From NCBI GenBank assembly GCA_019009955.1, contig CM032232.1, forward strand, positions 52,825,001 to 52,889,000: a stretch of 64,000 nucleotides of DNA, written 5' to 3'. A model generated the notes under the pieces. It searched no databases. It was not told the DNA's origin and saw only the letters and a list, made by a program, of their open reading frames with translations. The translations under genes were made by a program, and so were the position numbers. The DNA comes from Riptortus pedestris (Eukaryota; Arthropoda; Insecta; Hemiptera; Alydidae). Positions 1-11,803 of the stretch are shown here, one piece after another (within the stretch, counting starts at the first letter, position 1; every line of letters begins with the position of its first letter).

Positions 1-284
1 AAATTGGTTTATGTAATTCCATTCAATAAAGAGAACGTTAATTGATGTATATATTTATGAAATACAGATTTAAAAAAAAACTTACGAGATCGGGCGCGTG
101 GTATCTAGGAGATTAAACTGAATGACAGGTGAAACACACGGCTCCATCAAACGCAGTGACACTACTGACGTTGAGGGGGGGGGGGGTCCTATAAACCACA
201 TAACTCGAAGCACTACACCACCACTCTCTGCTAGGAGTGGCAAATATTTTTCTAGAAACCGTGTATCTGAGAGATCACGCGCCC

Positions 285-1760
285 GACGGAGGGTTAAGTT
301 CTTCGTTTGTACTTAGTTCAGTCAGTTCCTCTTGTATTATGACATTCGTTTCTTCTATGTCACCATATGGGTTAATTATCCACGGTGGTATTACCATAGT
401 CAAAACATCCTCAAACCTAGTTTCAAAATCTGAATAGAGGGCATTTAAATGCTGAACGTGGTCGCCTTCCTGGCAGTTTGCCTGTGACAAATTGGGGAAC
501 TGGGAAAATTCACCCCGTCCAATATTTTGCTTTATTAGTTTAATTCTGGCAAGAAACGCTTATAAGATGGACTTTGTTTTAATCAAATTTAGACTGTCGC
601 CTTGTAACTGCAAATTAGCCATATTAAATTTTGTAAATAAATCTGTTAAATAGGCGATGTCTGTTTTCCACTTCATTAAATTGTCTTTTAAAATTTTATC
701 TTTACTATCCAGAAATTCTAAAATAGTCTTAAAAAGTGCAAAAAATCTTGTCAAACATAAGTCTATCGACAGCCAGAGTACTTCAGTTTAAAGGAGTTAT
801 TGATGAAAGTGTTTTGTCATTTTCTTCGCACAACTGCGCAAATAACCGCGTTGCTTCGGATTTGGTTTACTGTATCAATGACTAATTGAAGAGATTCATG
901 CAATCTAACACTCAAATGTTTAGCAACTAAATTTTGTCGATGGATGACGCAATGTATTGCTAACACCCCTGACACATTTTGTTTTAAATAGCTTATAAAT
1001 CCATGGCAGGTGCTCCATCTGTAGCTACTGATATTATATTTGATAAAGGGATTGCTTTTTCAATGAAGTAATCCTTCAAAACATTAAATATTGATTCACC
1101 TTTAGTGTCGGTTGTCAAAGTTTTTGCGAAGAGCAGTTCCTCGTAGATTTCTTGATTCATAATAAAACGAACATACGCCAATAGTAACGCTGCATTACCG
1201 GGTAAAGTTGACTCGTCCAGTTGTATAGAGAAATGGGTCGTTTGCAAATAATTACACAAGTTTTCAATATCGGAACTCATTTCATCAATACGTCTTTCAA
1301 CAGTATTGTTGCTTAAAGGAATTCTTTTAATGATATTAGATGCAGGTTTGTGTAAAACAGTTTTTAAAACTTCTTCAATGGCTGGCAAAATTAACTTCTC
1401 TCCGATAGTATGCGGTTTTCCGGATTTTGCTATAAGTAGCGAGATATTGTAAGACGCCCGCAAACCATCATCGTTTCTTTGTGACGTCGAAGCGAACATT
1501 CTGTCCAGCGTGGGTCTCTTCTGAAGTTTATCTTTGAGTGTTTGAAAGTATTTCAAATCTTTATCTGTTTTATCAGGGTGACATCTTCTCAGATGATCCT
1601 GCAGCTTAGATGGTTTCATAGCGTCATTGCCCAAAACTTTGTTGCATAAAAGGCACATAGGCAATTGTTTGTCCGACAATGATGGAATGAAGCCAAACTT
1701 CAAATAGTCAATACTGTACTGTCTACATTTCTTTTTAGATTCGGACATGGCATCAGTCAT
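285..1760 (-). pseudogene. Decayed hAT-superfamily transposase (ZBED5/SCAND3-like), BED zinc finger plus partial catalytic domain
   Basis: The 255-codon open part (993-1760) has a BED-type zinc finger near its N terminus (C36, C39, H56, H61 spacing) and two RNase H-like acidic motifs of hAT transposases: QLDEST (D182) and ATDGAPAM (D248). Right after APAM the frame is lost, but translation in shifted frames recovers typical ZBED5/SCAND3-like stretches: residues resembling IHCVIHRQNLVAKHLS near 900-960, TRFFALFKTILEFLDSKDK at 560-754, and a further stretch at 275-490. At least two frameshifts and internal stops break it. The C-terminal hAT dimerisation region, with the last catalytic acidic residue, is not recognisable beyond about position 285, where the protein runs into unrelated sequence. 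A functional transposase would cut and paste DNA through a DDE-type RNase H fold. This copy cannot make one. Family membership is recognised from motifs, not from a search. Confidence 0.85.
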
Positions 1761-1779
1761 CTGTGGGCAAAATTAATCT

Positions 1780-2640
1780 ATTAAAATAAGATATACAGTC
1801 CAGCAGCTGTATATTAAAAAATCAAAGGCAAATTTAAAACGTATGGTCTTAGATTTTATGGCAGGCATAGGCGTACAGCCATTATAAATGAATGTGAGAA
1901 GGGGAATGTTATGAATGTTACTTACGGTTTTGACATGATGGAACTTTAAGGAAATTTGAAAGTAACATGACAAAAAATGTTAAAATAAAATATTACACAA
2001 CGAATAGTAATAACAAATTGTATGAATGTACAATATGTTGATTGTACGTAATTATAATACCGATTGCTAAAACTTTGAAAAAGAAACTATTGAGGAGTAC
2101 TCGTGTAATTTTGCATATGATTTGAATATTAAACTACTAATAACTGAAGTCATGATTGGCGTAATTTATCTATCTTTGCTAACTACGAGTATAAAACTAA
2201 AATTTAACAAAAAATAATGTACTTACTTTTCTCCGGCACACTCAAATAAAATAACACTGATTCACTATAATTTGTGTGATAAACTACCAGTTTATGTTTT
2301 TTTTTAAATATTTTCTTAGCACTTTCCTTTTCAAGATTCAGGAAACGAATAAACGTATTTGTCTCACATTCGTATTTATAGAGTGACGAATTGAACAAGT
2401 CAGTGCAAGTTCGCGAAGCTCTGAGACTGCACGTAAGCTTGTAACAAGATGATACTGGTATATCATTATGTGCAGGTTTTTACAAGTTCAAAATGTATTG
2501 CGACCACAAAGCTAATGCCTACATACTACAACTTAAACAATTTTATAAACATATATAATACATTTTTTACTTCATAGGTACTTTTATAAATAATGTATAT
2601 GCCTTTATATTATAAGACAGTATAATGTAAGTAAATAGGT
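1780..2640. other. AT-rich stretch upstream of the hAT pseudogene, no gene recognised
   Basis: This lies between the start of the hAT reading frame and the hAT-like terminal sequence at 2646, so it may be the element's 5' untranslated part. No coding similarity was recognised on either strand. Confidence 0.4.
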
Positions 2641-2645
2641 CCTAT

Positions 2646-2784
2646 CAGTGTATGTTGAGATCCACTATCGTAGACCCCTATTTTCATTTCATGGGCCCCC
2701 AAAATTTTTTTTCGCTGACGTAGACCCCTCGCAGGTTGTCATAGACCCCTGGGGATCGATATAGACCACTTTGGGAATCATAGG
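2646..2784 (-). repeat. hAT-like terminal sequence rich in TAGACCCC motifs
   Basis: Three TAGACCCCT-type motifs and one GGGCCCCC occur here. On the minus strand the sequence opens with ATTCCCAAAGTGGTCTATAT and ends in CACTG, which resembles the CAGTG...CACTG ends of hAT elements. It could be the 5' terminus of the hAT element whose transposase lies at 285-1760, or a separate very short hAT derivative with both ends. I saw no clean 8-bp target duplication. Confidence 0.45.
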
Positions 2785-2789
2785 TTTAG

Positions 2790-3030
2790 ACGAAGGACGT
2801 CTAGATAAAGGAAGTATCTCTAGGCCGTAGGCTGACTTTGGTTTCAGGAGTAAAGTTTATTCATCTGATGTAGCGTTGAAGGAAAAACCGCGAAATATGT
2901 AGAGTTAATAATGTGGATGAAGGAGAATTGAATTTCTCTCAATGCTGACCCTGTGACTACGAGTGATATTAGAGTAGTATTTTGGGTTCGTAGTCACTTA
3001 TATGTCGGATTTGATAATGATAAAAAATAA
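2790..3030. other. Unassigned sequence
   Basis: No coding potential or known repeat was recognised between the hAT end and the next H-family fragment. Confidence 0.4.
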
Positions 3031-3031
3031 T

Positions 3032-3170
3032 TGGTAACAGATATATATGTATATACGGACCTCTTTTCCGTCATCTCCTAGTTAGGATCGATGGATATTT
3101 GAGGAAACTTTTAGAACATTGCGAGTACAGCCTTAATAGCTTATATCCCTTAAGGGAAATCTGCTGAAAC
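3032..3170 (+). mobile_element. H-family 3' end fragment
   Basis: It starts at GGTAACAGATATATATG, continues through the conserved CGGACCTC...GTCATCTCCTAG and GGATCGATGGA blocks, and ends in the palindrome CCCTTAAGGG followed by AAATCTGCTGAAA. The 5' two thirds are missing. Confidence 0.75.
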
Positions 3171-3530
3171 ATATTTGAGTGTATTAATTAATTTGGCAAG
3201 GGCCTCAGAAGACCTTTTGCTCCCATGGAAATTTATCGGGCTTAACCTAAGCCGTATTTATTGAAACCATGTAAGGAAAAAACATATAATTATGTTCTCT
3301 ATGGGAATAAAATTCCGAGGAGCAAAGAGCATTTTCCCGGGGGAAATTCTATGTTATGACATGCCCATATAAATATGTTTCTGTATTTCCTTGGAGCCCA
3401 TGATAGCCTTCAAAATATATTCAAATCTCTGGGAGCCCATTGCTTACAGATTAGGCCTCCCCCTCGAGTAATTTATGGACCGCTGGGGGAAGGGGGGGGG
3501 TTTCTTCCCATCCAATTTACTCTCGTCTAA
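3171..3530. other. Unassigned sequence with G/C-run motifs
   Basis: It contains several GGGAA and CCCGGGGGAAA type motifs and a run of nine Gs near 3490. No coding similarity was recognised. Confidence 0.35.
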
Positions 3531-3531
3531 A

Positions 3532-3713
3532 CCTCAATACCTCCTCCAATTATTTTCTATAATCTGCTGTATATTTATTTATATTTCTCTCTAAAGAAGA
3601 CATCAAGAATGCTTTCCAAATATTTTAAAACATTTCCCTCACGAAGAACAAGTTGTGGGGATTGTTCGGTCGAGCTATTGCTTACCAGTGGGGTGATTGC
3701 TCATGATTATGTA
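3532..3713 (+). repeat. Diverged duplicate of 3995-4365 (copy without SINE)
   Basis: Shared landmarks with the second copy are TCCAATTATTTTCTA, AAGACATCAAGAATGCTTTCC and the distal GATTATGTAG. The copy at 3995-4365 has the same order but is interrupted by a SINE, so this one approximates the empty site. Confidence 0.6.
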
Positions 3714-3799
3714 GAATTCATTTTTACGAAGAGATAATAACATATATATGTAATTTTTGAATTCCGTAAACTTATATTAAACACAATTATTACTGAACA

Positions 3800-3970
3800 A
3801 CAGGCGTGGTTCTGTAATATTCCTCCATCCAACCCATTGCTTGAATTCCACCCCTCTATAAGCCCCTTTTTCCAGGTCCAATTTACGCCATTAACGAATA
3901 TAATCATTAGTGTTGAATGAAACGGTTCAATATCGTGTGTGGCATAGATCAAATAAACATTTTCGATTTA
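3800..3970 (+). mobile_element. Degenerate H-family internal fragment
   Basis: Recognisable internal H landmarks are CCTCTATAAGCCCC, CAGGTCCAATTTACGCCATTAACGAA and the later GATCAAATAAACATTTTCGA block that is typical of the extended H subfamily at 23365 and 36580. Confidence 0.5.
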
Positions 3971-4057
3971 TAAGCATAAAATCTTGATTGTTGACATCTC
4001 AATAACCCTCCAATTATTTTCTAAAATCTGTATATTTATATACAATATATTCCTTTT

Positions 4058-4209
4058 CTTGTGGCTCGCGTTAGCCATGTGAGTTAAAGCGTTGGCTTTA
4101 ATCTCACATTGTAAACTTAGAGTGACGAGTTCGATTCCCGCTTATGCAAATAGGAATTTATTTAGTGACAAACTCATAAAGTGGACGTTAGTAAATAAAT
4201 TAAAAAAAA
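4058..4209 (+). mobile_element. tRNA-derived SINE, internally deleted, with 11-bp target duplication
   Basis: The head resembles a tRNA: an A-box-like GAGTTAAAGCG region and a B-box GAGTTCGATTCCCG. It is followed by the family's ATTTAGTGACAAACTCAT body and a GTGGACGTTAGTAAATAAATT plus A-run tail. The central CACCCTGG...GGGTGGT block found in fuller copies is missing. Flanks ATATTCCTTTT at 4047-4057 and 4210-4220 are identical, consistent with target-primed retrotransposition. Transcription would be by RNA polymerase III from the internal boxes, and mobilisation would need a LINE in trans. Confidence 0.85.
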
Positions 4210-4561
4210 ATATTCCTTTTTAAAGAAAACATCAAAAATTCTTTCCGAATATTTTTATAGGCTTCCCTTTCCGAAAAATGAGATATGAAGACTGTTTAGA
4301 CTACCAAATTTTCCACAAAGTACTCCTATTACCTACAATTACAATGATTATTCGTGACTATGTAGCGCATCAATTGATTAATCAGCAAGACGGATATACT
4401 TAATATGTGTGTTACGAAACAATATACAAAAGAACGCTTATAGAAAATTAACTTTCCAACGACAAACCAAATGATGAACGTATTTGGATGAATATCAAAG
4501 AATAAAAAATCAGTGAAAAGAATATTTTGTATTTAAGCTTAAATTAAAACGTTTCATGATT

Positions 4562-5029
4562 ATCATTATCAGTTTATTGTTAATATTACATAAATAGGAG
4601 TCGGGGTTTGCTGAACGCTGAAAACTAAAAAATGCAAATATCTCGGTTAATATTCAAGAAGGAGAAAAAAAAAAAAGTAGTCTAGGAGAACGATAAAGGA
4701 AAGTAAATTGCCAACAAGATTGGTTATAAACATTTTTTTTATCCAACTCATAATAAGGGAGATATTTTGTTATTTTGTCTTTTTCCCCCACTTTAAACCC
4801 CCCCCCACTAATCCTGCTGGGGTTTTGACCATACATGTTACATAAACAATAAGCTGTTATATAATAAACCACATTTTCGAAACCAAATATTGATTTCGAG
4901 TGACCTTTATTATAAGGGATACATGAAAATATCTTCTGGTAACACCCCCCCCCCCCGACTTAAGTTCTTGTATTACTAAAATTTTATTGATTTATATATA
5001 TATATACATATATATATATATACATATAC

Positions 5030-5089
<60 letters not shown>

Positions 5090-5090
5090 T
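4562..5090. mobile_element. Rearranged H-family mosaic with (TA)n
   Basis: The first half (4562-4810) is in plus orientation, with GCAAATATCTCGGTTAATATT and TCTAAACCCC-type blocks. The second half (about 4825-4945) carries blocks that in other copies read from the opposite strand (ACAATAAGCTGTTATATAATA). A TA/TACA microsatellite of about 95 bp follows (4992-5087). It looks like two opposite-orientation H fragments fused. Confidence 0.5.
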
Positions 5091-5199
5091 TTGCCATCTC
5101 TAAGAATCGGCTGACAATTGAAGACTATTTGGTGAAATCGCGTAACGAGTAACATCCTCGAAAGCCGAGATATCTAAGGTTTTTTTTTTTCTTTAGCTG

Positions 5200-5895
5200 C
5201 TACAAACTAAACTGATGAAATATGACTTAAAAATCCTTGAATTAAAAAGGCACTAATTGAGGGTTAATACGTCTGGTTAGTACACAGCCCTGCTTGGGAG
5301 ACGTTTGAGAACTTAGCGGAACGTTTCCTGGACATCAAAACTACGCAAATTGTTAATTAAGGCGAACTTAAAACTGGGCAGAAATACAAAACAAATTAAA
5401 TGTAACACATTAAGTTGAGACGAAAGGTTTTAAAGTTTAACTAAATTGCAAAGAGGCGGATTTCCTCACACTCACTCTAGAGAGTCCCTAGCTCAAACAA
5501 ATTTGCCAAGTTGTGCGTCTCTATCCCTTTGCTCCTTGAGAATGTTCCTCTCAAGCTGCCTTAATCTTCCCTCTGGAGCAACTTTCTTCTATCCCAGTTC
5601 CTGGATATCAACCCCCCTCCCCCTCCATCTCTTCCCTTCTTCTTACAACTTACCTTTAATTCTCTCTCTCTATCTTCCTCGTTGCTTATTCCCACTCGTT
5701 TTCCCTTAACAGCTCGCTCGTCATGGGAATAATCTTTTGTGTAATTTAGAAAACTTTGTGAATCCCCCTCCAATCTCTAGGGGGGCCAGTTTGGACCCGG
5801 GAGAACTAATTCCCTTGCCAGTTTTCGCTTTTTACGAAAAACGTTTATGAAAGTTCTGTTTACGAGTATTTTTTTGAGGAATAAGATATAAGCTT
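5200..5895. other. Unassigned, CT-rich in its middle
   Basis: A pyrimidine-rich block lies at about 5460-5710 with no convincing protein on either strand. The apparent reading frames across it are low-complexity Ser/Leu/Pro or Arg/Glu strings. Confidence 0.35.
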
Positions 5896-5909
5896 GTTTA
5901 ATACCATTA

Positions 5910-6262
5910 CCAGATTTACCTTGAAGGGAATCAGCTATTGAAGTTGGGTCTCAGGTTGGCCGTGTGGGTTAGGGCGTTGGTCTTAATTCATATTGTAAAT
6001 ATTGTTGTGCGTGAGTGGCGGGTTCGATTCCCGCCCAGGGAAGTAGAACTTTATTTAGTGACGTACTAACTAAATAAATTCCTTAGTCCCACCCTGGCTA
6101 GAATAGGGTGGTTCCCTGTGGGTGACCAGTCTCAATTAGCCACTGTGGCATAAAGTGGGAATAAATAAATGAATAAAAAAAAAACTATGAAGTTGTAGTC
6201 ATGACGAAACAATTCTTTAAATTCCAATGAATCTTACCTAGGTAATGACAAAAATGAGAACA
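5910..6262 (-). mobile_element. H-family 3' end (reverse), split by a SINE
   Basis: It reads CAGATTTACCTTGAAGGGAATCAG at the outer end, then CTATTGAAGTTG. After the SINE it resumes with GTAGTCATGACG, TTCCAATGAATCTTACCTAGG and GACAAAAATGAGA. Removing the SINE and one copy of its duplicated target restores the usual order of the H 3' end. Confidence 0.7.
5947..6184 (+). mobile_element. Full-length tRNA-derived SINE inserted in an H element
   Basis: The tRNA-like head (GGTTGGCCGTGTGGGTTAGGG, then B-box GGTTCGATTCCCG) is followed by ATTTAGTGACGTACT, the conserved CACCCTGGCTAGAATAGGGTGG core, a CCAGTCTCAATTAGCC block and an AAATAAATGAATAAAAA tail. Flanks CTATTGAAGTTG (5935-5946) and CTATGAAGTTG (6185-6195) are a near-perfect target-site duplication. 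This is the most complete copy of the family here. Confidence 0.88.
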
Positions 6263-6439
6263 CTTTTTTTTATATTTTATTCCTTTTAATGCAGCATACT
6301 AGATTAACAATTTAAAAAAATTCGTTTTAATATTCACCGAAATTATAAAGTATACCTTTGAATGTGTCACCTATTTATTTCTGTACCAATTTTATCCATA
6401 TCTTTTTTTGGGCCCAAGTATAAGCATGTGTCAAACGAG

Positions 6440-6645
6440 TGTAGGTGGGGTCGGGTTACCCTCGTCCGTTAAGTAGTTCTTTGTAAACTTAATAGAGTCG
6501 TGGGTTCGATTCCCGTGGGGCGATAGGAATTTGTTTAGTGACGAATTCATAAAATAAAATTCTTTTGTCCATCTTAGCTAGAATAGGGTATTCTGTACAT
6601 AACCCGTCCCGATTAGCATCAGCAGTACAAATTGGACGTAAACGA
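6440..6645 (+). mobile_element. Diverged tRNA-derived SINE
   Basis: B-box GGGTTCGATTCCCGTG, body TTTAGTGACGAATTCATAAAA, core CTAGCTAGAATAGGGT-like segment, then ACCCGTCCCGATTAGC and a degraded tail. It is about the same length as the copy at 5947 but more diverged in the head. Confidence 0.75.
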
Positions 6646-7288
6646 CTTACAAAAACGTTGTTTTGCTACTGTAATATTGCTTATAAAGCAATGTTTTTTT
6701 CAGTCATGTGGTCAAAATACGTAAAACTCAAACGTCGCTTCTGTAATTGCTCTACTTGTTTCACATACTCTTTTGCCTCATCAGGAGCATTTGTACATAC
6801 GGCTACAAACTGTTTCGCTAGCAAAATCGCTCAGCTATGTCCAGCCTGCGAATTAGAGTCTAGAACTTAGATTCTACTGAACAGCTGGAGCCCTCAGGGG
6901 TGGGAACCAATTTGCTTAGCTGGTGTCTGGGCAGTGGGAGTTAGACGGAGTGGATTCGATGACAGTGGCTTTGTGAGTGCTAGCAAGAATTAAGTAATAG
7001 ATAGTTGAGGAGGCCATGTTGTGGACTTAGGAGGAGTACTCTTACTATCACCTACCTCAGGGAAAGGGCAGCTAGGCTGTTAAAAGGCAGGAAAATAGAC
7101 TTCTTTTAGGTACCCGTTAGTTTTTGTTATTTATTTAGCCCTATTTAAAGCGTCATTACTGAGTATATAGTTGACTATAAATATATATTTTATGTTTCTT
7201 AAGCGTTTGGGGGAAGAAGATCAAAAAACTGGAAACTTTTACCAAACCTTACGGGAAATCTGCTGATATAAATTCAAAACATATGAAA
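6646..7288. other. Unassigned sequence
   Basis: It contains a moderately GC-rich stretch at 6870-7090. The open frame that overlaps the SINE end shows no family resemblance. A partial H-like 3' motif (CTTACGGGAAATCTGCTGATA) lies at about 7247-7268. Confidence 0.35.
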
Positions 7289-7880
7289 GTCCGTCACGTA
7301 GGGGCTGCGTTAACTAAGCAGATTCCCTACGTGCGCCACGTATTTGAATTTATTTCAATGCGTAACAGTTCAATGGTAACCATATTTGGTATTTAGGCTT
7401 CAAATAATGTGCTTCATAATATAACAACTTACTGTCAATATGACATGAGTAGGAGTGGGGTTTTACTCAAGACCGAAAACTAAAATATGCAAATACCTCT
7501 GGCAATAATCAAGATATAGCAAAACGTACATAACAACAGTTATTGAGCATTACATTTGCAACAAGATTGGCTCAATGCAGTTGTTTGATCAGACGTATAG
7601 TAACGGAGATATTTGGAATTTTTTTTAATTCCACCTCTAAACCCCCCCCCTCCCACTTGTTCCATTTCACCCATTAACGAACTTGATCTTTCTTTGGTTT
7701 GGTAACGATTAAACAAAAATTGCGACCGCTAGAGCGGGATCAGACAAATATATATATACAGTTTTGAACGGACCTCATTTTTGTCATCTCCTAGATAGGA
7801 TCGATGGAGATTAGAAGATAAATTTTGAAAATCGCGTCATGAGTACGACCTCAATAGCTGATTTCTGAAATCTGCTAAAA
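7289..7880 (+). mobile_element. H-family copy, both ends present
   Basis: The 5' end is GTCCGTCACGTAGGGGCTGCG with AAGCAGATTCCC. The 3' end is CTGATTTCTGAAATCTGCTAAAA, where the terminal palindrome has lost part of its centre. The internal hairpin CCGCTAGAGCGG is intact, and the (TA)n is reduced to about ten bases. Confidence 0.85.
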
Positions 7881-8890
7881 TGTGCATTAAGAACAGCTGA
7901 TAACTAAATCTATATAATTCAATAAATAACATAAAAATGTAGTGGTTTAGGAAGTAAAATAGTGTGAGTAGAATGTGGGGTGGGGGAACTACTTCTTAAA
8001 TGCCGAAAAAATACATAATCTCCAAACAAAACATGCGTTATCGCAGCTGATAACGGTGGCTAAAGGTGCGTGAGAACGTGTTGATATTGGGTGAACTATC
8101 GATCAGGCGGTGGTTGGATGTTAGATGGAATCGTGGCTGGTGCACGGAGATTCCCCTAAGCTCATTATCACCTACCCCCCCCCTCCCCCGGCCGATATTG
8201 CCGACCATGTACAGGACGTCGCTCGATAGGGCTTATAATTGCAATTATTGTGTTGCTAGGAGACCATATTTAATTGCCAAATTGAATCAACAACAATCAC
8301 ACGTTCCCCGGGCAAACAGACACGATTGTCTGAGCTAATACCCAATGTCCCCAGCAATCCCTGCCCGCAACATCGCATCTCTCTAACACTATTCACATTG
8401 GGGCAACACTATTTCACCACATATTCTAAACAATCTCCCTCATAATAACAACACGTAATCTGATATACGCTAACACGTTAAGCTCTTAAAGTAGTTATGC
8501 TAGTAATATTATTATAGGCTAATGTACTTTAGAGTTCTAGCAGGTATCAACAATGCGTCGAGTTATAGTCTCCTGAATTAACCGTATATGAATGGACTTG
8601 TAAATAATCATGACGTGATTTTATTACCGTTGAAAATGTCTTTAACCCTTTTAGTGCTGAGTGACGATATCTTTGTCTTCCAGACTTGCAAAATGTGCCA
8701 ACGACGACATATCGTTCCGCAAGCGTTAGCGTTTATTATACTCATTACAAAAGTATTTATTTTTTTGGAGCTTTCGCAGCGCGGCGATATTGCTCATAAA
8801 AAAATCTATATAAACAAAATACAAGAATAAAAACAGTAACAAGAAATAATTGAGCAATACAATCAGAACAGAAAAAACTAAGAATGCAAA
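7881..8890. other. Unassigned sequence
   Basis: No gene or repeat family was recognised. There is a C-rich run at about 8171-8190. The open frames are unconvincing. Confidence 0.35.
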
Positions 8891-8892
8891 CG

Positions 8893-8946
8893 AATAACAA
8901 AACGCAACTAAATAACAGATCGCAACCAAATAACAAAACGCAATCA
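8893..8946. repeat. 18-bp minisatellite, three units
   Basis: Units are AATAACAAAACGCAACTA, AATAACAGATCGCAACCA and AATAACAAAACGCAATCA, set in a strongly A-rich strand. Confidence 0.8.
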
Positions 8947-11200
8947 AAGAGACAAAAAAACACGAATAAAAAAATATACAAAAAAAAAACATTAAATTCA
9001 AAAACAAAAAATCTTGGAAGGGAACTGGATAATTAAAAGCTATAAAGACTAATAAAATTACGTAAACAATTATATATTTTAAATGGTTAAAAATATAACT
9101 AAAATCAAATAAATATAAATTAGTATGTACATTAATAAAATGAACAGATTAAATTTTCTAATATCTAAAATATTTACAGTCATATGCTCTCACTCTCTCT
9201 ATCACAAAAGTATTGCATTTCAAATTAAATGTATAAAACATTATAAATGGTACACTTTCTTGCATTCCAATTTAAAAAAAAAAATATTTATTAGAAGTTT
9301 TTGTTGTTTTCTGATGGCTAATTCTTGAGCAATAATGATGAGGCTTGACATTGTTAACTACTTAAATTGCTTAGAATTCAAAATTTGAAAAACGTCGACT
9401 TTGTACCAAGATACGCCCCATTTGGAGTTTTATTATTTTTATTTTGGTTTTATGAGCATTTTTCCATGTCGCTGTAAATTCATCAAATTCCTACGGTTTT
9501 CCTCATAAAAGCACCCGTTTTCGAGCTCCAATTAAAGGGTTAAATATTGTGTTAAAAGAACGAAGGAGAGGGGTGTGGAACACAGCCAAATAATCAAAAT
9601 GGTTTCAACTTCAATTTTCAATAATTGCAGTTCCCTGCAGAGTCAAATTTGCGTTTTTTAGTAGGCCCAGTGTGACCGTGTTTTTTTTTTTACATTTAAC
9701 AGAAAAAAGGATTTCATTTCTCAGCCCCGAAGCTGCCATAAATTAAAGGATAATCTCATGTAGACACTTCTATTATATCTTGATCTTTGAACTTCTATTA
9801 TACATAATATACCAAATGGTTTGGTCTACTTCATTTAAAATTATTTCATTTGAAAGTAATATACATCTCTGTTCTAATGCCAGGGATCAAAAAATATCTT
9901 TGGACATTATTTATAAGTTATTATGACGAAAAAAAAACCGTTTTATACAAGTCATCAACAAGTGTCTCTGACACTTAATGAAAAATTAGCCATTTTTCAA
10001 TTTTGGCAGTCGTTCGAAACTAGCCCTCCCGTTTCCTCCCCTTTGTTGATGCATCAAAAAAGCCCATGCACAATTACAATAATCATAAATGTGAAATTTC
10101 AACATTTCAAGGGCAGATAAGAAAATTTTGAGATATAAACAAATGTGATGTTTTAGGTAGTCAAAACGAGACCAGGGTGGTTAAAACGTAATATAAATCT
10201 GGAAAGTTGTCACATCCAGAAAAATAGTTTTTAGTCTAAAATGGAAATATTTAACGAATTTTTTATGTGTCTTCCGAGCTAGTGGAAAATATTTTTTTGG
10301 TATATTAATAAGATTGTGACAGCCCACTACAAGCATATCTTTGTTCAGTTCAAATTTCATTTACAGCATAAGGTATGGAGTCATTAATTTCAGATTTTTC
10401 TGATTGAATTATAATACATTTATATTGAAGATATTAAGTTATCTTATTGGCTTAGCCTATTTCCAAATTCTCCAGTGTTTCCTCATTTCCATGTACCCAT
10501 CTTTTTTGCTCAGTTTATAAAATAAAAAAGAAAGAACACAATAAGCTGAGAAGGTTTTGAAGAGAATAGGGAGCCATTGCAATGTGAAATATATTTTCTC
10601 CTCATCAGTATGCAAAACCACTCTTGTATATACAACGCCAAAGAGGTTCTGAATATTTCAGATTCCTATTAAAGAGGAATCCGAAGATATCAGACAATGC
10701 TCATTCAAATCTAGGGCAATCGATGTGTTCAAAAGGAAAAAAAAAATAAGGGAAAATTGAAAAAGAAAATATTCCCGAATAGAGTTTCTTGGAAGTGGTA
10801 TATAAATATTAGCATAGGGCTTGAGAAGGAGAGAGGAATTGAAAACCTATTCCACATGTTTGAGTAACTTATCATGGATTATTTTCTCAAGGGTTGTTCA
10901 GACAATTAAGTAAATGAATAAGAAGAACAAAATTATTGTTCATGAATTTTAATTTGAAAAGCCACAATTTAAAAATACTTAGTCAGTATATCTACAAGGT
11001 TTCATCTAGCAGGAATAAAGGAGAACACATGCTCAAGGCAGATATATAGCAGTTTATAAAATTATTTCCCAAAACTATATTGTACTTAAGGAAAAGGTAC
11101 ACGAACGAACTTATTTAAAATTCCATCTAACATCCCCCCCCCCGGTCCGATTTTCAACTATTAAACATAAATCTTTAAAATATGTGTTTAAAGTATAAAA
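8947..11200. other. AT-rich sequence without recognised genes
   Basis: About 2.2 kb of AT-rich DNA with many homopolymer A/T runs. I recognise no transposon domain, RNA gene or plausible exon. Confidence 0.4.
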
Positions 11201-11204
11201 TATC

Positions 11205-11803
11205 TTTTTTCTGTAATCGTTGAATAATGGTAACATTACTAAACTGAAATGAGTGAAGAAAGTGAAACATTTTGCAATAGAGTGAAGAAAGTAATCACTT
11301 TCTTCACAAGTGAAGAAAGTGAATTGCCTTCTTAATTAGTAATAAGTATAAATTAAACAATAATTTGAAGTTGGAAATTTAATGCTTTCAAATGTTTCTT
11401 AACATTGTAAGAATTTATTTTAACAAAATAAATTGAAATGTGAATGAATAATTGGTGGAAATAATCAATATATTTTAAAATTTAAATATAATAATAATTA
11501 CCTTTCTTGTTTATAACCTGCACTTGTTTATAACTGCACTACTTCACAATCATCACTAGTTGTTTTATAACTATGCTTATAACCTTTCACAACCATGCTT
11601 ATAACCTACCAACAACATACCATAATCTTCACAACATCCTAATTTTGTTCATATTCTTGTTAGATCTGATCATGTATTACACGATTACAGAAAAAAATTA
11701 ATATTTACAACTCTTGTGAAATTACCACACTCGCTTCGCTCGTGTGGGTAAACGTTTCACTCGAGTTGTAAAATGATCTACTTTCCTCACTTGTATAATA
11801 AAT
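11205..11803 (-). mobile_element. MITE-like element with 16-bp terminal inverted repeats plus adjacent palindrome, copy 1
   Basis: A 492-bp core is bounded by TTTTTTCTGTAATCGT (11205-11220) and its exact reverse complement (11681-11696). Next to it (11702-11803) lies a hairpin-forming sequence centred on CTCGCTTCGCTCG, with arms TTTACAACT...CACACTCGC and GTGTGGGTAAA...GAGTTGTAAA. The same core-plus-palindrome arrangement recurs inverted at 35928-36513, so the two parts travel together. The core also holds a local palindrome built from GTGAAGAAAGT and ACTTTCTTCAC (about 11292-11318). No protein is encoded. A cut-and-paste MITE is the simplest reading. Confidence 0.7.

Noticed and set aside
85..290. 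Inverted similarity CGGGCGCGTG (about 92) versus CACGCGCCCG (about 277) as hAT terminal repeats
   Set aside because: Only about ten matching bases with no extension and no flanking duplication. Too weak to call termini.
6565..6870. 101-codon open frame with several Cys
   Set aside because: It begins inside a SINE and shows no recognisable family. The Cys spacing fits no zinc-binding motif I know.
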